Of a stretch of 64,000 nucleotides of DNA, positions 51,356 to 60,700 are shown piece after piece. Both the position numbers and the translations under genes were made by a program. Each line of letters opens with the position of its first letter. Position 1 is the stretch's first letter. Source of the stretch: Limimaricola soesokkakensis (GTDB lineage Bacteria; Pseudomonadota; Alphaproteobacteria; Rhodobacterales; Rhodobacteraceae); contig NZ_FWFY01000005.1 in NCBI RefSeq assembly GCF_900172345.1, forward strand, positions 62,001 through 126,000, read 5' to 3'. Below the pieces are notes generated by a model, which saw nothing but the letters and a program-made list of their open reading frames with translations, was not told where the DNA came from and searched no databases.

Positions 51356-52278
51356 CTCAGCGCCCCCGTCAGCTCGGGCACGAGCTCGAACAGGTCGCCG
51401 ACGAGGCCGTAATCGGCGACCTGGAAGATCGGCGCCTCCTCGTCCTTGTTGATCGCCACGATCACCTTCGAATCCTTCATGCCGGCGAGGTGCTGGATCG
51501 CCCCGGAGATGCCGACCGCGACGTAGAGATCGGGCGCGACCACCTTGCCGGTCTGGCCCACCTGCCAGTCGTTCGGGGCATAGCCCGCATCGACCGCGGC
51601 GCGGCTCGCGCCGACGGCGGCGCTGAGGCTGTCGGCCAGACCCTCGACCAGCGCGAAGTTCTCCTTCGAGGCCATGCCGCGCCCGCCCGAGACCACGCGG
51701 GAGGCCGAGGTCAGCTCCAGCCGGTCGCTTTCGGTCACCGCGTCGGTGAGCCATGCTGCGAGGCCCGGATCGGCGAGATCGGCCACGGTCTCGATCGGGG
51801 CGGCCTCGCCCTCGCCCGCCGCGTCGAAGCCGGTGGTGCGGATCGTCATGAGCTTGACCGCGTCGCGCGACCGCACGGTCTGGATCGCGTTGCCGGCATA
51901 GATCGGCCGCTCGAAGGTCTCGGCGTCCACCACCTTGAGTACGTCGGGGATCACCATCACGTCGAGCAGCCCGGCGACGCGGGGCAGCGCGTTCTTGGCG
52001 ACCGAGGTGGCGGGGGCGGCGACGTGCTCGAACTCGCCCGCCAGCACCGCGATCAGCGCCGCCAGAGGCTCGGCCATCTGGTGGGCGTATTGCGTGCCCT
52101 CGGCCAGCAGCACGCGGGCCGCGCCGTCGATCCGCGCCGCCTCGGCCGCCGCCTCGGGCGTCGCCCCGGCGCAGAGCAGCGTCACCGGCCCGAGATCGCG
52201 CACCGCGCGCATCGCCTTGGCCGTGGCGTCGCGGTTCAGCGCGCCCTTCGAGATTTCAGCTACCAGAAGAACCGCCAT
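51352..52278 (-). CDS. etfA: Electron transfer flavoprotein alpha subunit
   Basis: A 308-aa ETF alpha: N-terminal [15 protein letters not shown], and the C-terminal FAD domain with [54 protein letters not shown] and [24 protein letters not shown], which is the ETF alpha signature. With EtfB it takes electrons from the dimethylglycine-dehydrogenase-like enzyme to ETF:quinone oxidoreductase (not in the window). Starts at the last base of the etfB stop codon. Confidence 0.96.
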   Translation of the reverse strand: MAVLLVAEISKGALNRDATAKAMRAVRDLGPVTLLCAGATPEAAAEAARIDGAARVLLAEGTQYAHQMAEPLAALIAVLAGEFEHVAAPATSVAKNALPRVAGLLDVMVIPDVLKVVDAETFERPIYAGNAIQTVRSRDAVKLMTIRTTGFDAAGEGEAAPIETVADLADPGLAAWLTDAVTESDRLELTSASRVVSGGRGMASKENFALVEGLADSLSAAVGASRAAVDAGYAPNDWQVGQTGKVVAPDLYVAVGISGAIQHLAGMKDSKVIVAINKDEEAPIFQVADYGLVGDLFELVPELTGALR

Positions 52279-53036
52279 CAGAGGACCCCCGCTTCCTTGA
52301 GTTGACCGACCAGCTCGTTCACCGAGCCGAGCTTGATCCCGGCCTGGCGGCCCTGCGGCTCGCGCACCGAGACGATTTCGAGCCGCGGGCTGACATCGAC
52401 GCCGTAATCAGCGGCGCTGGTCTCCACGAGCGGCTTCTTCTTGGCCTTCATGATGTTGGGCAGCGAGGCGTAGCGCGGTTCGTTGAGGCGCAGATCGGCG
52501 CTGACGATCGCCGGCAGCTTCACCTCAATGCTCTGCAGCCCGCCATCGACCTCGCGGGTCACCTTGGCGACACCGTCCGCGATCTCGAGCTTCGAGGCGA
52601 ACATCGCCTGACCCCAGCCGAGCCTAGCGGCCAGCATCTGTCCGGTGGCGTTCATGTCGTTGTCGATCGCCTGCTTGCCGGTGATGACCAGCTCGGGCGC
52701 CTCGGCCTCGACCACCTTGGCGAGGATCCGCGCCACGGCGAGCGGCTCGATGTCCTGATGCACGTCGTCGCCGGCGTTCACGAGGATCGCGCGGTCGGCG
52801 CCCATGGCCAGCGCCGTGCGCAGCGCGTCCTGCGCCTGTTTCACCCCGATCGAGACCACGATCACCTCGGAGGCCACGCCCGCCTCCTTGAGCCGGATCG
52901 CCTCCTCGACCGCGATCTCGTCGAAGGGGTTCATCGACATCTTCACGTTGGCGAGGTCGACGCCGCTGCCATCCGCCTTCACCCGCGGCTGCACGTTGTA
53001 GTCCATCACGCGTTTCACCGGCACGAGTATCTTCAT
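52278..53036 (-). CDS. etfB: Electron transfer flavoprotein beta subunit
   Basis: A 252-aa ETF beta: [38 protein letters not shown], the [13 protein letters not shown]-site region, the [22 protein letters not shown] motif and the signature near [29 protein letters not shown]. It lies between the dehydrogenase gene and etfA, so the pair seems dedicated to this pathway. The 114-bp gap upstream holds a hairpin. Confidence 0.96.
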   Translation of the reverse strand: MKILVPVKRVMDYNVQPRVKADGSGVDLANVKMSMNPFDEIAVEEAIRLKEAGVASEVIVVSIGVKQAQDALRTALAMGADRAILVNAGDDVHQDIEPLAVARILAKVVEAEAPELVITGKQAIDNDMNATGQMLAARLGWGQAMFASKLEIADGVAKVTREVDGGLQSIEVKLPAIVSADLRLNEPRYASLPNIMKAKKKPLVETSAADYGVDVSPRLEIVSVREPQGRQAGIKLGSVNELVGQLKEAGVL

Positions 53037-53116
53037 GTCGTCTCCAGTCACTGTCTTGGGGGGCGGGCCCGGCGCGGGCCCCATGGGCCTCGCCGGAGCG
53101 CCCCGATTGTCTCGGG

Positions 53117-53142
53117 CCGGGCGGGGCGCGCACCCCGCCCGG
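53117..53142 (-). terminator. Hairpin between the dimethylglycine-dehydrogenase-like gene and etfB
   Basis: Perfect 10-bp arms (CCGGGCGGGG and complement) around a 6-nt loop, 8 nt past the dehydrogenase stop. It lacks a T-run and may adjust the ratio of dehydrogenase to ETF message. Confidence 0.5.
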
Positions 53143-53150
53143 TGCTCGGG

Positions 53151-55571
53151 TCAGGCCCTGATGCGCAGGTTCTCGGGGTCGTAGAGGCCCGGATCCACCA
53201 CGGTCGCGGCGACCGCCTTGCCGATCACCTCGACCTGCAGCGGCGTGCCCACTTCGGCGTATTCGGGGTGCAGGAAGCCCATGGCGAGGTTCTTGCCGAC
53301 CCGGTGGCCCCAGCCGGCCGAAGTGATGGTGCCGATGCATCTGCCATTGGCGAGAATGCTGTCGCCTCCATGCGCCGGGGCGTGGTCGCAATCGAGCGCG
53401 AGGGTGACGAAGCGCCGCTTTAGCCCGCCTGCCAGCTGCTTCTCCAGTGCCGCCTTGCCGATGAAATCGGGCTTGTCCATCTTCACGAAGCGGTCGAGAC
53501 CGCTCTCGATCGGGTTGAACTCGGTGATCAGGTCCGCCTTCCAGTGGCGATAGCCCTTCTCGAGCCGCATCGACTCCACGGCGTGGCCGCCGAACAGGGT
53601 CAGCCCGTGCTTCTCGCCCTCGGCCCTGAGCGCCAGCCAGGCGGCGTAGAGCTGGTGGTTGGGCACGTGGATCTCGTAGGCGAGCTCGCCCGAGAAGCTG
53701 ACCGACATGACCACGGCGGGCGCGATGCCGACGAAGGCGCGGCGCACCGAGAGCCATGGGAAAGCGGCCTTCGACCAGTCGCCGCGCGACACGCCCGACA
53801 GCACCTCGCGCGATTTCGGCCCGGCGAGGACGAGGATCGTCCAGTCATTTGTGAGCGAGCGGACCTGCACCGAGCCGTCCTTCGGCAGATGCGCCTGCAG
53901 CCAGTCCATGTCGTGGTATTCGGAGGCCGCGGCCGAGCCGTACCAGATCGTGTCGGCGTCGAGATTGGCCAGCGTCGCCTCGGCCTTCACGTTGCCGTGG
54001 TGGTTCAAGAGGTAGGTCAGGCCGACCTTGCCATCCTTGCGCGGGATCCGTCCGCAGACCATGGTGTCGAGCCAGTCGCGCGCGCCGGGGCCGGTGATCT
54101 CGAAGCGGTTGAAGCCGTTGACCTCCGCGAGGCCCACGCCCGTGCGTACCGCCTCGATTTCGCGGGCCACGACGGGGAAGGTCTCGTTGAAGCGGAAGCT
54201 GTGGGTTTCCTCGAAATCAGGGCTGGGCTTGATGTAGGCCACGCGCTCCCAGCCGTTGACGGTGCCGAACTCGGCGCCCTCGGCGGCAAGCACCGGGGTC
54301 AGCGGCGTGGTCTTGGCCGGGCGGCCCGCCGGGCGGTGCTCATGCGGGAAGTGGAAGCGGAACTCGTTCTGGTAATCCTCGATCGCCTTTAGCGCGGTCA
54401 GTTCGACATTGGCGTGGCCGGTGAAGCGGCGCGGGTCGATGACCCATGTGTCGTAGCAGGCCTCGCCATGCACGATCTGCTGCGCCAGCAGCCAGCCATG
54501 GCCGCCGCCCTCGCCGAGGCCCGCACGCAGGCCGATGATGCAGAACGCGTTGCGCTTTCCGGGGATGGGGCCGACCAGCGGCGCGCCGTCGATGGTGTAG
54601 GTGATCGGGCCGTTGACGACCGAGTGGATGCCCACATCCATCAGCGCCGGCATCCGCGCGAAGGCGCCTTCGAGCACGTCCATTACCCGGTCGAGATCGT
54701 CGGGGCAGAGCGCGTTAACGAAGTTCGGGTCGATCCCGTCCATGCCCCAGGTCTTGCAGTCCTGCTCGTAGAAGCCGACCAGCAGGCCGTTCTTTTCCTG
54801 GCGGCAGTAATAATCGCTGATCGGGCAGCGCAGCAGCGGCATGCGGAAGCCCGCCTCCTCGATCGCCTTGATCGGCTCGGTGAGGAAATACTGGTGCTCC
54901 ATCGAGGCGACGGGGTGGTGCACCCCCATCATCGCGCCGACCTCGTTGACCCGGTAGCCGCAGGCGTTGACGACGATCTCGCAGGCGATGTCGCCATGCT
55001 CGGTATGCACGGTCCAGCTGTCATCCTTGTGCTGGGTCAGCCCGGTCACGGGGGTGTTGCGGTAGACCTCTGCCCCGGCGAGGCGGGCGCGGCGCGCCAG
55101 CGCCTGGCACAGCTGCGCCGGGTCGATGTCGCCATCGAGCGGGTCCCAGAGCCCGCCGAGCAGGTTGTCGGTGGAAATCAGCGGATGCCGCCGGGCGCAT
55201 TCCTCGGCATCGATCACCTCGAAGTCAACGGCCATGCCTTTCGCGACGCTGGCGAAATGGCGATAGCCCTCCATTTGCCGTTCGGTATTGGCCAGCCGAA
55301 TTCCGCCATCGGCGTGGTGGTAATTGATCGGGTATTCCGGGTCCTCGGCCAGTTCCTTGTAGAGCTTGATGGAATGGCTTTTCAGCCCGACCATGGTCTG
55401 GGTCGCGCCGAAATTGGTGACCTGCGCGGCCGAATGCCAGGTGGTTCCGGATGTGAGCTCGTTTCTTTCGACGAGCACGACGTCGGTCCAACCTTCCTGG
55501 GTCAGGTGGTAAAGGGTGGAGCATCCCGCGATGCCTCCGCCGATTACGACGACGCGTGTCTGATTTTTCAT
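53151..55571 (-). CDS. Dimethylglycine/sarcosine dehydrogenase-like flavoprotein with a GcvT domain
   Basis: An 806-aa protein. Residues 1-380: FAD-dependent DAO domain with VVVIGGGIAGCSTLYHL and the TSGTTWHSAAQ segment, whose His matches the residue that binds FAD covalently in dimethylglycine dehydrogenase. Residues of about 380-430: FAO_M-like segment. The rest is a GcvT/aminomethyltransferase-type folate-binding domain (GVGLAEVNGFNRFEITGPGARDWLDTM; SFSGELAYEIHVPNHQLYAAW; RHWKADLITEFNPIESGLDRFV). It oxidatively demethylates an N-methyl amine and passes the methyl to THF as methylene-THF. Its operon with ETF, FolD, PurU and an importer supports that. Dimethylglycine, sarcosine or another methylated amine are all possible. 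Confidence 0.88.
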   Translation of the reverse strand: MKNQTRVVVIGGGIAGCSTLYHLTQEGWTDVVLVERNELTSGTTWHSAAQVTNFGATQTMVGLKSHSIKLYKELAEDPEYPINYHHADGGIRLANTERQMEGYRHFASVAKGMAVDFEVIDAEECARRHPLISTDNLLGGLWDPLDGDIDPAQLCQALARRARLAGAEVYRNTPVTGLTQHKDDSWTVHTEHGDIACEIVVNACGYRVNEVGAMMGVHHPVASMEHQYFLTEPIKAIEEAGFRMPLLRCPISDYYCRQEKNGLLVGFYEQDCKTWGMDGIDPNFVNALCPDDLDRVMDVLEGAFARMPALMDVGIHSVVNGPITYTIDGAPLVGPIPGKRNAFCIIGLRAGLGEGGGHGWLLAQQIVHGEACYDTWVIDPRRFTGHANVELTALKAIEDYQNEFRFHFPHEHRPAGRPAKTTPLTPVLAAEGAEFGTVNGWERVAYIKPSPDFEETHSFRFNETFPVVAREIEAVRTGVGLAEVNGFNRFEITGPGARDWLDTMVCGRIPRKDGKVGLTYLLNHHGNVKAEATLANLDADTIWYGSAAASEYHDMDWLQAHLPKDGSVQVRSLTNDWTILVLAGPKSREVLSGVSRGDWSKAAFPWLSVRRAFVGIAPAVVMSVSFSGELAYEIHVPNHQLYAAWLALRAEGEKHGLTLFGGHAVESMRLEKGYRHWKADLITEFNPIESGLDRFVKMDKPDFIGKAALEKQLAGGLKRRFVTLALDCDHAPAHGGDSILANGRCIGTITSAGWGHRVGKNLAMGFLHPEYAEVGTPLQVEVIGKAVAATVVDPGLYDPENLRIRA

Positions 55572-55901
55572 TCTACCCTCGGACCGTTTCGGATTTGTGA
55601 CGAGTAGCGCGACAGATTGCCGCCCGGTCAATCGCGCCGAGGCTTCGTTCAGGGAAACAGAACGGGGGTGGGTGATCTGCTGAACGAAGGGCCGCCTCTG
55701 GCGGGAAACCCGGCCCGGCCCGGCCTGGCAGCGTCACGCGGTCGGCGGAATTTCGGGCGGGTTGCTCATCCGCGGGTCAGCTTCGAAAACCGCTCCCGCA
55801 GGGGGCTTCGGGGGGGTGCCAGCCCCGGCCCGGACCCGGATTCGAGGTCGACCGGGAGACGAAGCACGGGCATTGTCCGATGCGGGACATCCCGAGGTTC
55901 G
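55572..55901. promoter_or_regulatory. Divergent promoter region of the demethylation operon and its LysR gene
   Basis: A 330-bp gap with no convincing gene. It should contain the promoters for the minus-strand demethylation/transport operon and for the LysR gene. No unambiguous palindrome was seen by eye; a T-N11-A type LysR box cannot be excluded. Confidence 0.5.
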
Positions 55902-56951
55902 ATGATGGCGACGACACAGACCCCCCCCACCGCGACCGAGCGGCCGATCGCGCGGCTGACGCTGCGAGGCCTGCGCGCCTTCATCGCGCTGGAGGAAGCG
56001 CGCTCGGTCGCCGGGGCCGCGCAGAAGCTCGGGGTGAGCAAGTCGAACGTGTCGCAGCAGATCACCGCGCTCGAGCAGAATGTCGGTGCCAAGCTGTTCG
56101 ACCGCAACAGCCGACCGATCCTGCTGACCCCGGCGGGGCAGGTGCTCAGCATGCATGCGCACCGCATCATGGCGACGGTTTCGGCGGCGGAGGCGAACCT
56201 CGCCGAGTTCAACCTTCGTAGCCTGCCGGTCCTGAACCTCGGGATCATCGACGATCTCGACGCCTCGATCACACCGGCGGTGGCCTCTTCGTTGCAGCGG
56301 CAATTGCCGCAATGCTTCATCTCGACCTTCTCGGGCCGCTCGGACCAGGTGACGGCCAAGCTCCTGTCGCGCGATGTCGATATCGCCATTACGGGGATCA
56401 TGCCGACCGACATGCACCGCTTCAGCATCCTTCAGCTTTTGCGCGAGCAATTCGTCTTGATTTCCGCCAAAGGACAATATGACCGCCGTGAGGATTGGCG
56501 GCAGAGCCTGACCCGGCTGCCTCTCGTGCAATACGCGGAAACGATGCCTCTGGGGCGGCTGGTCTCGGGCCATTTGAAGCGCGTCGGGTTTCACCCGCAG
56601 CGGCGATTTTCGTTCGAAACGAACCGCTCGGTCATCGCGACGGTGGCGCAAAATGGCGGCTGGACGATTTCGACGCCGCTCAGCCTTCTCGATGTCGGAT
56701 CGCTCGTGTCGGAAATAGACATATCGCCATTGCCCTTCGCGAGCCTGTCGCGGCAGATCTATCTGGTGACCAGAAGCGACGAGCTCGGCAATCTGCCGAC
56801 CCGGCTTGCGCGGGAGTGCCGGGCATTGCTGCACGACAAGCTGCTGCCGGATTTCGCGAAGATCGCGCCGATGATCGCCGGCGCGATCGAGGTGCAGGGC
56901 GACGAGGAATCCCTCGGCGAACCGGCGGACCCGATTGGTTTCGACCACTAG
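55902..56951 (+). CDS. LysR-family regulator of the demethylation operon
   Basis: A 349-aa LysR protein with HTH RGLRAFIALEEARSVAGAAQKLGVSKSNVSQQITALEQNVGAKLFDRNSRP split over residues of about 20-75 and a C-terminal co-inducer domain. It has an unusual C-terminal tail of about 50 residues after the effector domain. Two adjacent ATG codons (55902 and 55905) are possible starts. It is divergent from the dehydrogenase gene, so it likely controls that operon; the inducer is unknown. Confidence 0.85.
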   Translation: MMATTQTPPTATERPIARLTLRGLRAFIALEEARSVAGAAQKLGVSKSNVSQQITALEQNVGAKLFDRNSRPILLTPAGQVLSMHAHRIMATVSAAEANLAEFNLRSLPVLNLGIIDDLDASITPAVASSLQRQLPQCFISTFSGRSDQVTAKLLSRDVDIAITGIMPTDMHRFSILQLLREQFVLISAKGQYDRREDWRQSLTRLPLVQYAETMPLGRLVSGHLKRVGFHPQRRFSFETNRSVIATVAQNGGWTISTPLSLLDVGSLVSEIDISPLPFASLSRQIYLVTRSDELGNLPTRLARECRALLHDKLLPDFAKIAPMIAGAIEVQGDEESLGEPADPIGFDH

Positions 56952-57164
56952 CGCAGAGCAGCCCTTCAGTCTCTCGATGTCGGGCCGTGCCAGCGCTGCC
57001 ACCTGTGAGGGGAAGCGCGTAAGTTTTCGCAAAGCGTGGATTTGCGGCGCCTCGTGCCCGGCGGGAAGGACGGGTCGAGTATGCGGTTGCGCAAGGCTTG
57101 GTGGACCCGTCTCTTCGCCAGTTCCGCGCCCATGCTTGATGCTGCGAAAGCTGGCCTCGACCGG

Positions 57165-57848
57165 TCAGGTCACGCTGACGGCCAGATCACCCAGACCCTC
57201 GATGCTGGCCCGCATCCTGTCGCCGCGCCTGACCGGGCCGACGCCCGCGGGCGTGCCGGCCATGATCACGTCACCTGCGGCGAGCTCGAAATACTTCGAC
57301 AGGTAGGAGATCATCTCGGGCACCTTCCAGATCATCTGGTTCAGGTCGCCCTCCTGCGCGAGGTCATCATTGACCCGCAGCTCGATCCGGCCTTGGTCGG
57401 GGTGACCGGCCTGCGCGACCGGCATCAGCGGGCCTACCGGTCCGGAGCGCTCGAACGCCTTGCCGATCTCCCAGGGGCGGCCCGCTTTCTTGGCCTCGCC
57501 CTGCAGGTCGCGCCGGGTCATGTCGAGCGCCACGCCGTAGCCCCAGACGTGATCCAGCGCATGCCTGACGGGGATGTCGCTGCCGCCGGATTTCAGAGCG
57601 ACCAGCAGCTCCACCTCGTGATGGACGTCCTGGCTGTGCGGCGGGTAGGGGAACGTGCCGGAGGCATCCAGATTGTCGGGGTTCTTCTGAAAGAAGAAGG
57701 GCGGCTCGCGGTCCGGGTCATGGCCCATCTCGACCGCATGCGCCGCGAAATTGCGGCCGATGCAATAGACCCGGCGGACCGGGTACAGGCCGCCATCGGT
57801 GGTCGGGATGGTCGGAACCGGCGGCGCCGGGATGACGAAGTCGTTCAT
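57165..57848 (-). CDS. Fumarylacetoacetate hydrolase (FAH)-family protein, fumarylpyruvate hydrolase-like
   Basis: A 227-aa FAH-fold protein: RVYCIGRNFAAHAVEMG, FFFQKNPDNL, HHEVELLVALKSGG (metal-binding Glu residues), WGYGVALDMTRRDLQGEAKKAGRPWEIGKAF and GDVIMAGTPAGVGPV. The sequence resembles NagK/fumarylpyruvate hydrolases of the gentisate pathway and related acylpyruvases. No ring-cleavage genes lie nearby, so it may be an orphan or a general acylpyruvase or oxaloacetate decarboxylase-type enzyme. It is the only gene between the LysR and oxidase regions. Confidence 0.85.
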   Translation of the reverse strand: MNDFVIPAPPVPTIPTTDGGLYPVRRVYCIGRNFAAHAVEMGHDPDREPPFFFQKNPDNLDASGTFPYPPHSQDVHHEVELLVALKSGGSDIPVRHALDHVWGYGVALDMTRRDLQGEAKKAGRPWEIGKAFERSGPVGPLMPVAQAGHPDQGRIELRVNDDLAQEGDLNQMIWKVPEMISYLSKYFELAAGDVIMAGTPAGVGPVRRGDRMRASIEGLGDLAVSVT

Positions 57849-57929
57849 GTCTCGCCTCGCTGGTGTGGACATCGATCCAACCCTATCCGCCGCCATTCGT
57901 CGAGGGCGCGCGGCTGCGGGGCAGCATGC

Positions 57930-58247
57930 TCACAGGCAGGAGGAGAAGGCCACCACCGGCAGCATCGTCCAGGCCGCCGCGAGCAGGGCCACCGCTGCGA
58001 GGGCGAGGCTGATACTGCGAAGCCGGGGATCTGGTTCGCGCCAGCGCGGCGACCTGAGGATCAGCAGGCATAGGGCCTGCAACGCGATCGCCGCCAGCGT
58101 CGCGCCGATCAGAAGCGCGCGCTCGGGCGGGGCGATGGGCGGCTCGGCCCAGCGGCTCGAGCAGAGAAGGCCGTGCAAGCCGTAGACCGCGCTGAAGGAG
58201 GCGAGCCAGAGCCCCAGCGGCAGCGACAGGCGCAGCACCGAGATCAT
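57930..58247 (-). CDS. Small membrane protein encoded after the oxidase genes, unknown function
   Basis: A 105-aa hydrophobic protein with about three predicted membrane segments (VLRLSLPLGLWLASFSAVYGLHGLL, ALLIGATLAAIALQALCLLIL and ISLALAAVALLAAAWTMLPVVAF). Its ATG overlaps the subunit I/III stop, so it is translated with the oxidase. It may be an accessory or assembly subunit; I do not recognise a family. Confidence 0.75.
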   Translation of the reverse strand: MISVLRLSLPLGLWLASFSAVYGLHGLLCSSRWAEPPIAPPERALLIGATLAAIALQALCLLILRSPRWREPDPRLRSISLALAAVALLAAAWTMLPVVAFSSCL

Positions 58248-60700
58248 GTCAGCCACCCCGGCAGCGCCGCCGCCAGAACCGCGATCCCCGAGACGAGCAC
58301 GGCGTAATCGCTCCACAGCCGCGCGATGCGTGGCTCGCCACCAATGATGGCGCCGACATGACCGGTCCGGCCACGCGCCGCGACGAAGAGCGCCATCACC
58401 AGCGCCACCGCGAGATGCAGCAGCGCGTAGCCCATCAGCACCCACAGCGTGGCGTCATAGGCATGCGCGGTCGGGTCGGGCACGCGGGTCAGGATCCGGA
58501 TCCCCGCCCATGCGAGGCCGCCGAGCCCCGGCAGCAAGAGGAGCAGCCCGGTGCCGGGGCGCAGTCTTGGTCCCAGAGCGGCGAGCCCGGCGCCCGCCAG
58601 CGCCGCGAGCGCCACGTCGGGGCCGGGCTCCGCGTAGCGCGGCGGCGGCCAGTTGGGGGCGATGGTCCATAGAAAGATATAGCCGAAGAGCAGCGAGCCG
58701 AAGAATGTGCCGTTCGCGAGAAGCAGGAAGATCGATCCCCACCAGCCCGGCGGATCGGCGACCTCGCCGGCGGTCAACAACTCGGGGCCGTGCCCCACCG
58801 GCAACGCGCCCTCGCGCGTGGTGCCGCCGAGGCTCCAGACCCAGTACAGGGCGCAGCAGATCACGCCGGTGGCCGAGATCGGCACCAGCCAGTAGGTCTT
58901 GAGCAGCATTCCCAGGAAAAACAGGCCGGTCACCGCCGACATCAGCATCGGCAGGAAGGTGTTGCCCGGAAAGACGGTGATGTAGCGCGGGGCGCCGGTG
59001 GCGATCTCGACCGAAAGGGTTTCGCGCCGGCCCCGCGACGGATCGCCGAGATACCCCTCGCCCCGCGCGAGCCGGACCGGCAGGTCGGGAGCGTCGTAGA
59101 GCGGCTCGCGCGACGTGACCTGCGGCAGGCTCGCGAAGTTGTATGGTGCCGAGGGCGTGGGCATGGCCCATTCCAGCGTGCCCGCCTTCCACGGGTCGCG
59201 CGAGCCGCGGATCGCCACCGCCGCGTTGATCACAACGTCGATCAGCACCAGCGCGAAGCCGATCGACATGACGAAGCCGCTGATCGAGGCGATCAGGTTG
59301 ATCGCCTCCCAGCCCTGACCGCTCTCATAGGTATCGATCCGTCGCCGCATGCCCAGAAGACCGGCCCAGTGCAGCAGCAGGAAGGTGCCGTGAAGCCCCG
59401 GCACGATCAGCCAGAAGGCGGTGTTTCCGAGTTTGAAGTAGGTCTTGCGCCCTGTGAAATGCGGCATCCAGTAATAGAGCGCCGCCAGCATCGGAAACAC
59501 GAAGCCGCCGACCAGCACGTAATGCAGATGCGCCACGATGAAGTAGGTGTCATGCGCCTGCCAGTCGAAGGGCACGATCGCCACCATCACCCCGGTGAGA
59601 CCGCCGATCACGAAGGTGGCGAAGAAGGCCAGCAGCCACAGCATCGGCAAATGCAGGCTCGGGCGGCCCTTCGACAGCGTGCCGATCCAGGCGAAGATCT
59701 GCACCGCCGTCGGCACCGCCACCAGCGTCGAGGCGGCCGAGAAGAAGGCCAACCCCATGTGCGGGATGCCGGTGGTGAACATGTGGTGGACCCAGAGCCC
59801 GAAGCTGAGCACGCCCAAGGACACCGCCGCCGCCACGACCCAGCCATAACCCATCAGCCGCGTGCGGGCCATCACCGGCAGGATGGTCGAGATCGCCCCC
59901 GCCGCGGGCAGGAAGATGATGTAGACCTCCGGGTGGCCGAACAGCCAGAACAGGTGCTGCCACAAGAGCGCGTCGCCGCCCGCCGCGACCTGGAAGAACG
60001 GCATGTCGAAGGCGCGCTCCAGCTCCAGAAGGATCGAGCCGAGGATCAGCGGCGGAAAGCCCGTGAGGATCATCACCGCCGTGACCAGCGCGTACCAGGC
60101 AAAGATCGGCATCCGCGACAGCGACATGCCCGGCGCGCGGTAGCGCAGCACCGTCACGGTGATCTCGACCGCCGCTGAAATGGCCGAGATCTCGACGAAG
60201 GTGATGCCGATCAGCCAGAAATCCGAGTTGATCCCCGGCGCGCCGATGGTCGAGGAGAGCGGCGGATACATGAACCAGCCGCTGTCGGGCGCCACGCCAG
60301 CCAGCAGCGAGAAGATCATCATCGAGCCGCCGAAGACGTAGCACCAGAAGCCGTAGGCGGTGAGCCGCGGGAAGGCGAGGTCGCGGGTGCCCAGCATCTT
60401 CGGCAGCAGGTAGACCGCGAGCCCCTCGAAGAAGGGGATCGCGAACAGGAACATCATGATGGTCCCGTGCATGGTGAAGATCTGGTTGTAATGGTCCGGC
60501 CCCAGAAAGGCCGAGCGCGGGCTCGCGAGTTGCGCCCGGATCAGCATCGCGAGGATGCCGCCGACGATGAAGAAGAAGATGGCGACCGCGAGGAACATGC
60601 GGCCCAGATCGGTGTGGTTGACCGTGGTGAACCAGCCCCTGAGGCCGGGCTCGGAGGCCCAGATGCGCGACAGCGCGCGGTGACGCCTGAGCGCGTTCAT
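58244..60700 (-). CDS. Heme-copper terminal oxidase, fused subunit I and III
   Basis: An 818-aa protein. Residues of about 1-530 are subunit I: the low-spin heme His in QIFTMHGTIMM, the CuB/cross-link motif GHPEVY, the CuB His pair WVHHMFTTG, and the heme His pair in AHLHYVLVGG. The rest (about 580-818) is subunit III-like, with extra membrane segments. D-pathway residues are partly kept (Asp in GTRDLAFPR, Glu in HPEVY), but Asn is Thr in the following RLTAY. The K-channel Lys usually in PTGIK reads PTAVQ, a Gln. Standard A-type K- and D-pathways are therefore altered. It overlaps subunit II by 4 bp. It is a proton-linked O2 reductase in the inner membrane; the electron donor is unclear. Confidence 0.92.
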   Translation of the reverse strand: MNALRRHRALSRIWASEPGLRGWFTTVNHTDLGRMFLAVAIFFFIVGGILAMLIRAQLASPRSAFLGPDHYNQIFTMHGTIMMFLFAIPFFEGLAVYLLPKMLGTRDLAFPRLTAYGFWCYVFGGSMMIFSLLAGVAPDSGWFMYPPLSSTIGAPGINSDFWLIGITFVEISAISAAVEITVTVLRYRAPGMSLSRMPIFAWYALVTAVMILTGFPPLILGSILLELERAFDMPFFQVAAGGDALLWQHLFWLFGHPEVYIIFLPAAGAISTILPVMARTRLMGYGWVVAAAVSLGVLSFGLWVHHMFTTGIPHMGLAFFSAASTLVAVPTAVQIFAWIGTLSKGRPSLHLPMLWLLAFFATFVIGGLTGVMVAIVPFDWQAHDTYFIVAHLHYVLVGGFVFPMLAALYYWMPHFTGRKTYFKLGNTAFWLIVPGLHGTFLLLHWAGLLGMRRRIDTYESGQGWEAINLIASISGFVMSIGFALVLIDVVINAAVAIRGSRDPWKAGTLEWAMPTPSAPYNFASLPQVTSREPLYDAPDLPVRLARGEGYLGDPSRGRRETLSVEIATGAPRYITVFPGNTFLPMLMSAVTGLFFLGMLLKTYWLVPISATGVICCALYWVWSLGGTTREGALPVGHGPELLTAGEVADPPGWWGSIFLLLANGTFFGSLLFGYIFLWTIAPNWPPPRYAEPGPDVALAALAGAGLAALGPRLRPGTGLLLLLPGLGGLAWAGIRILTRVPDPTAHAYDATLWVLMGYALLHLAVALVMALFVAARGRTGHVGAIIGGEPRIARLWSDYAVLVSGIAVLAAALPGWLT

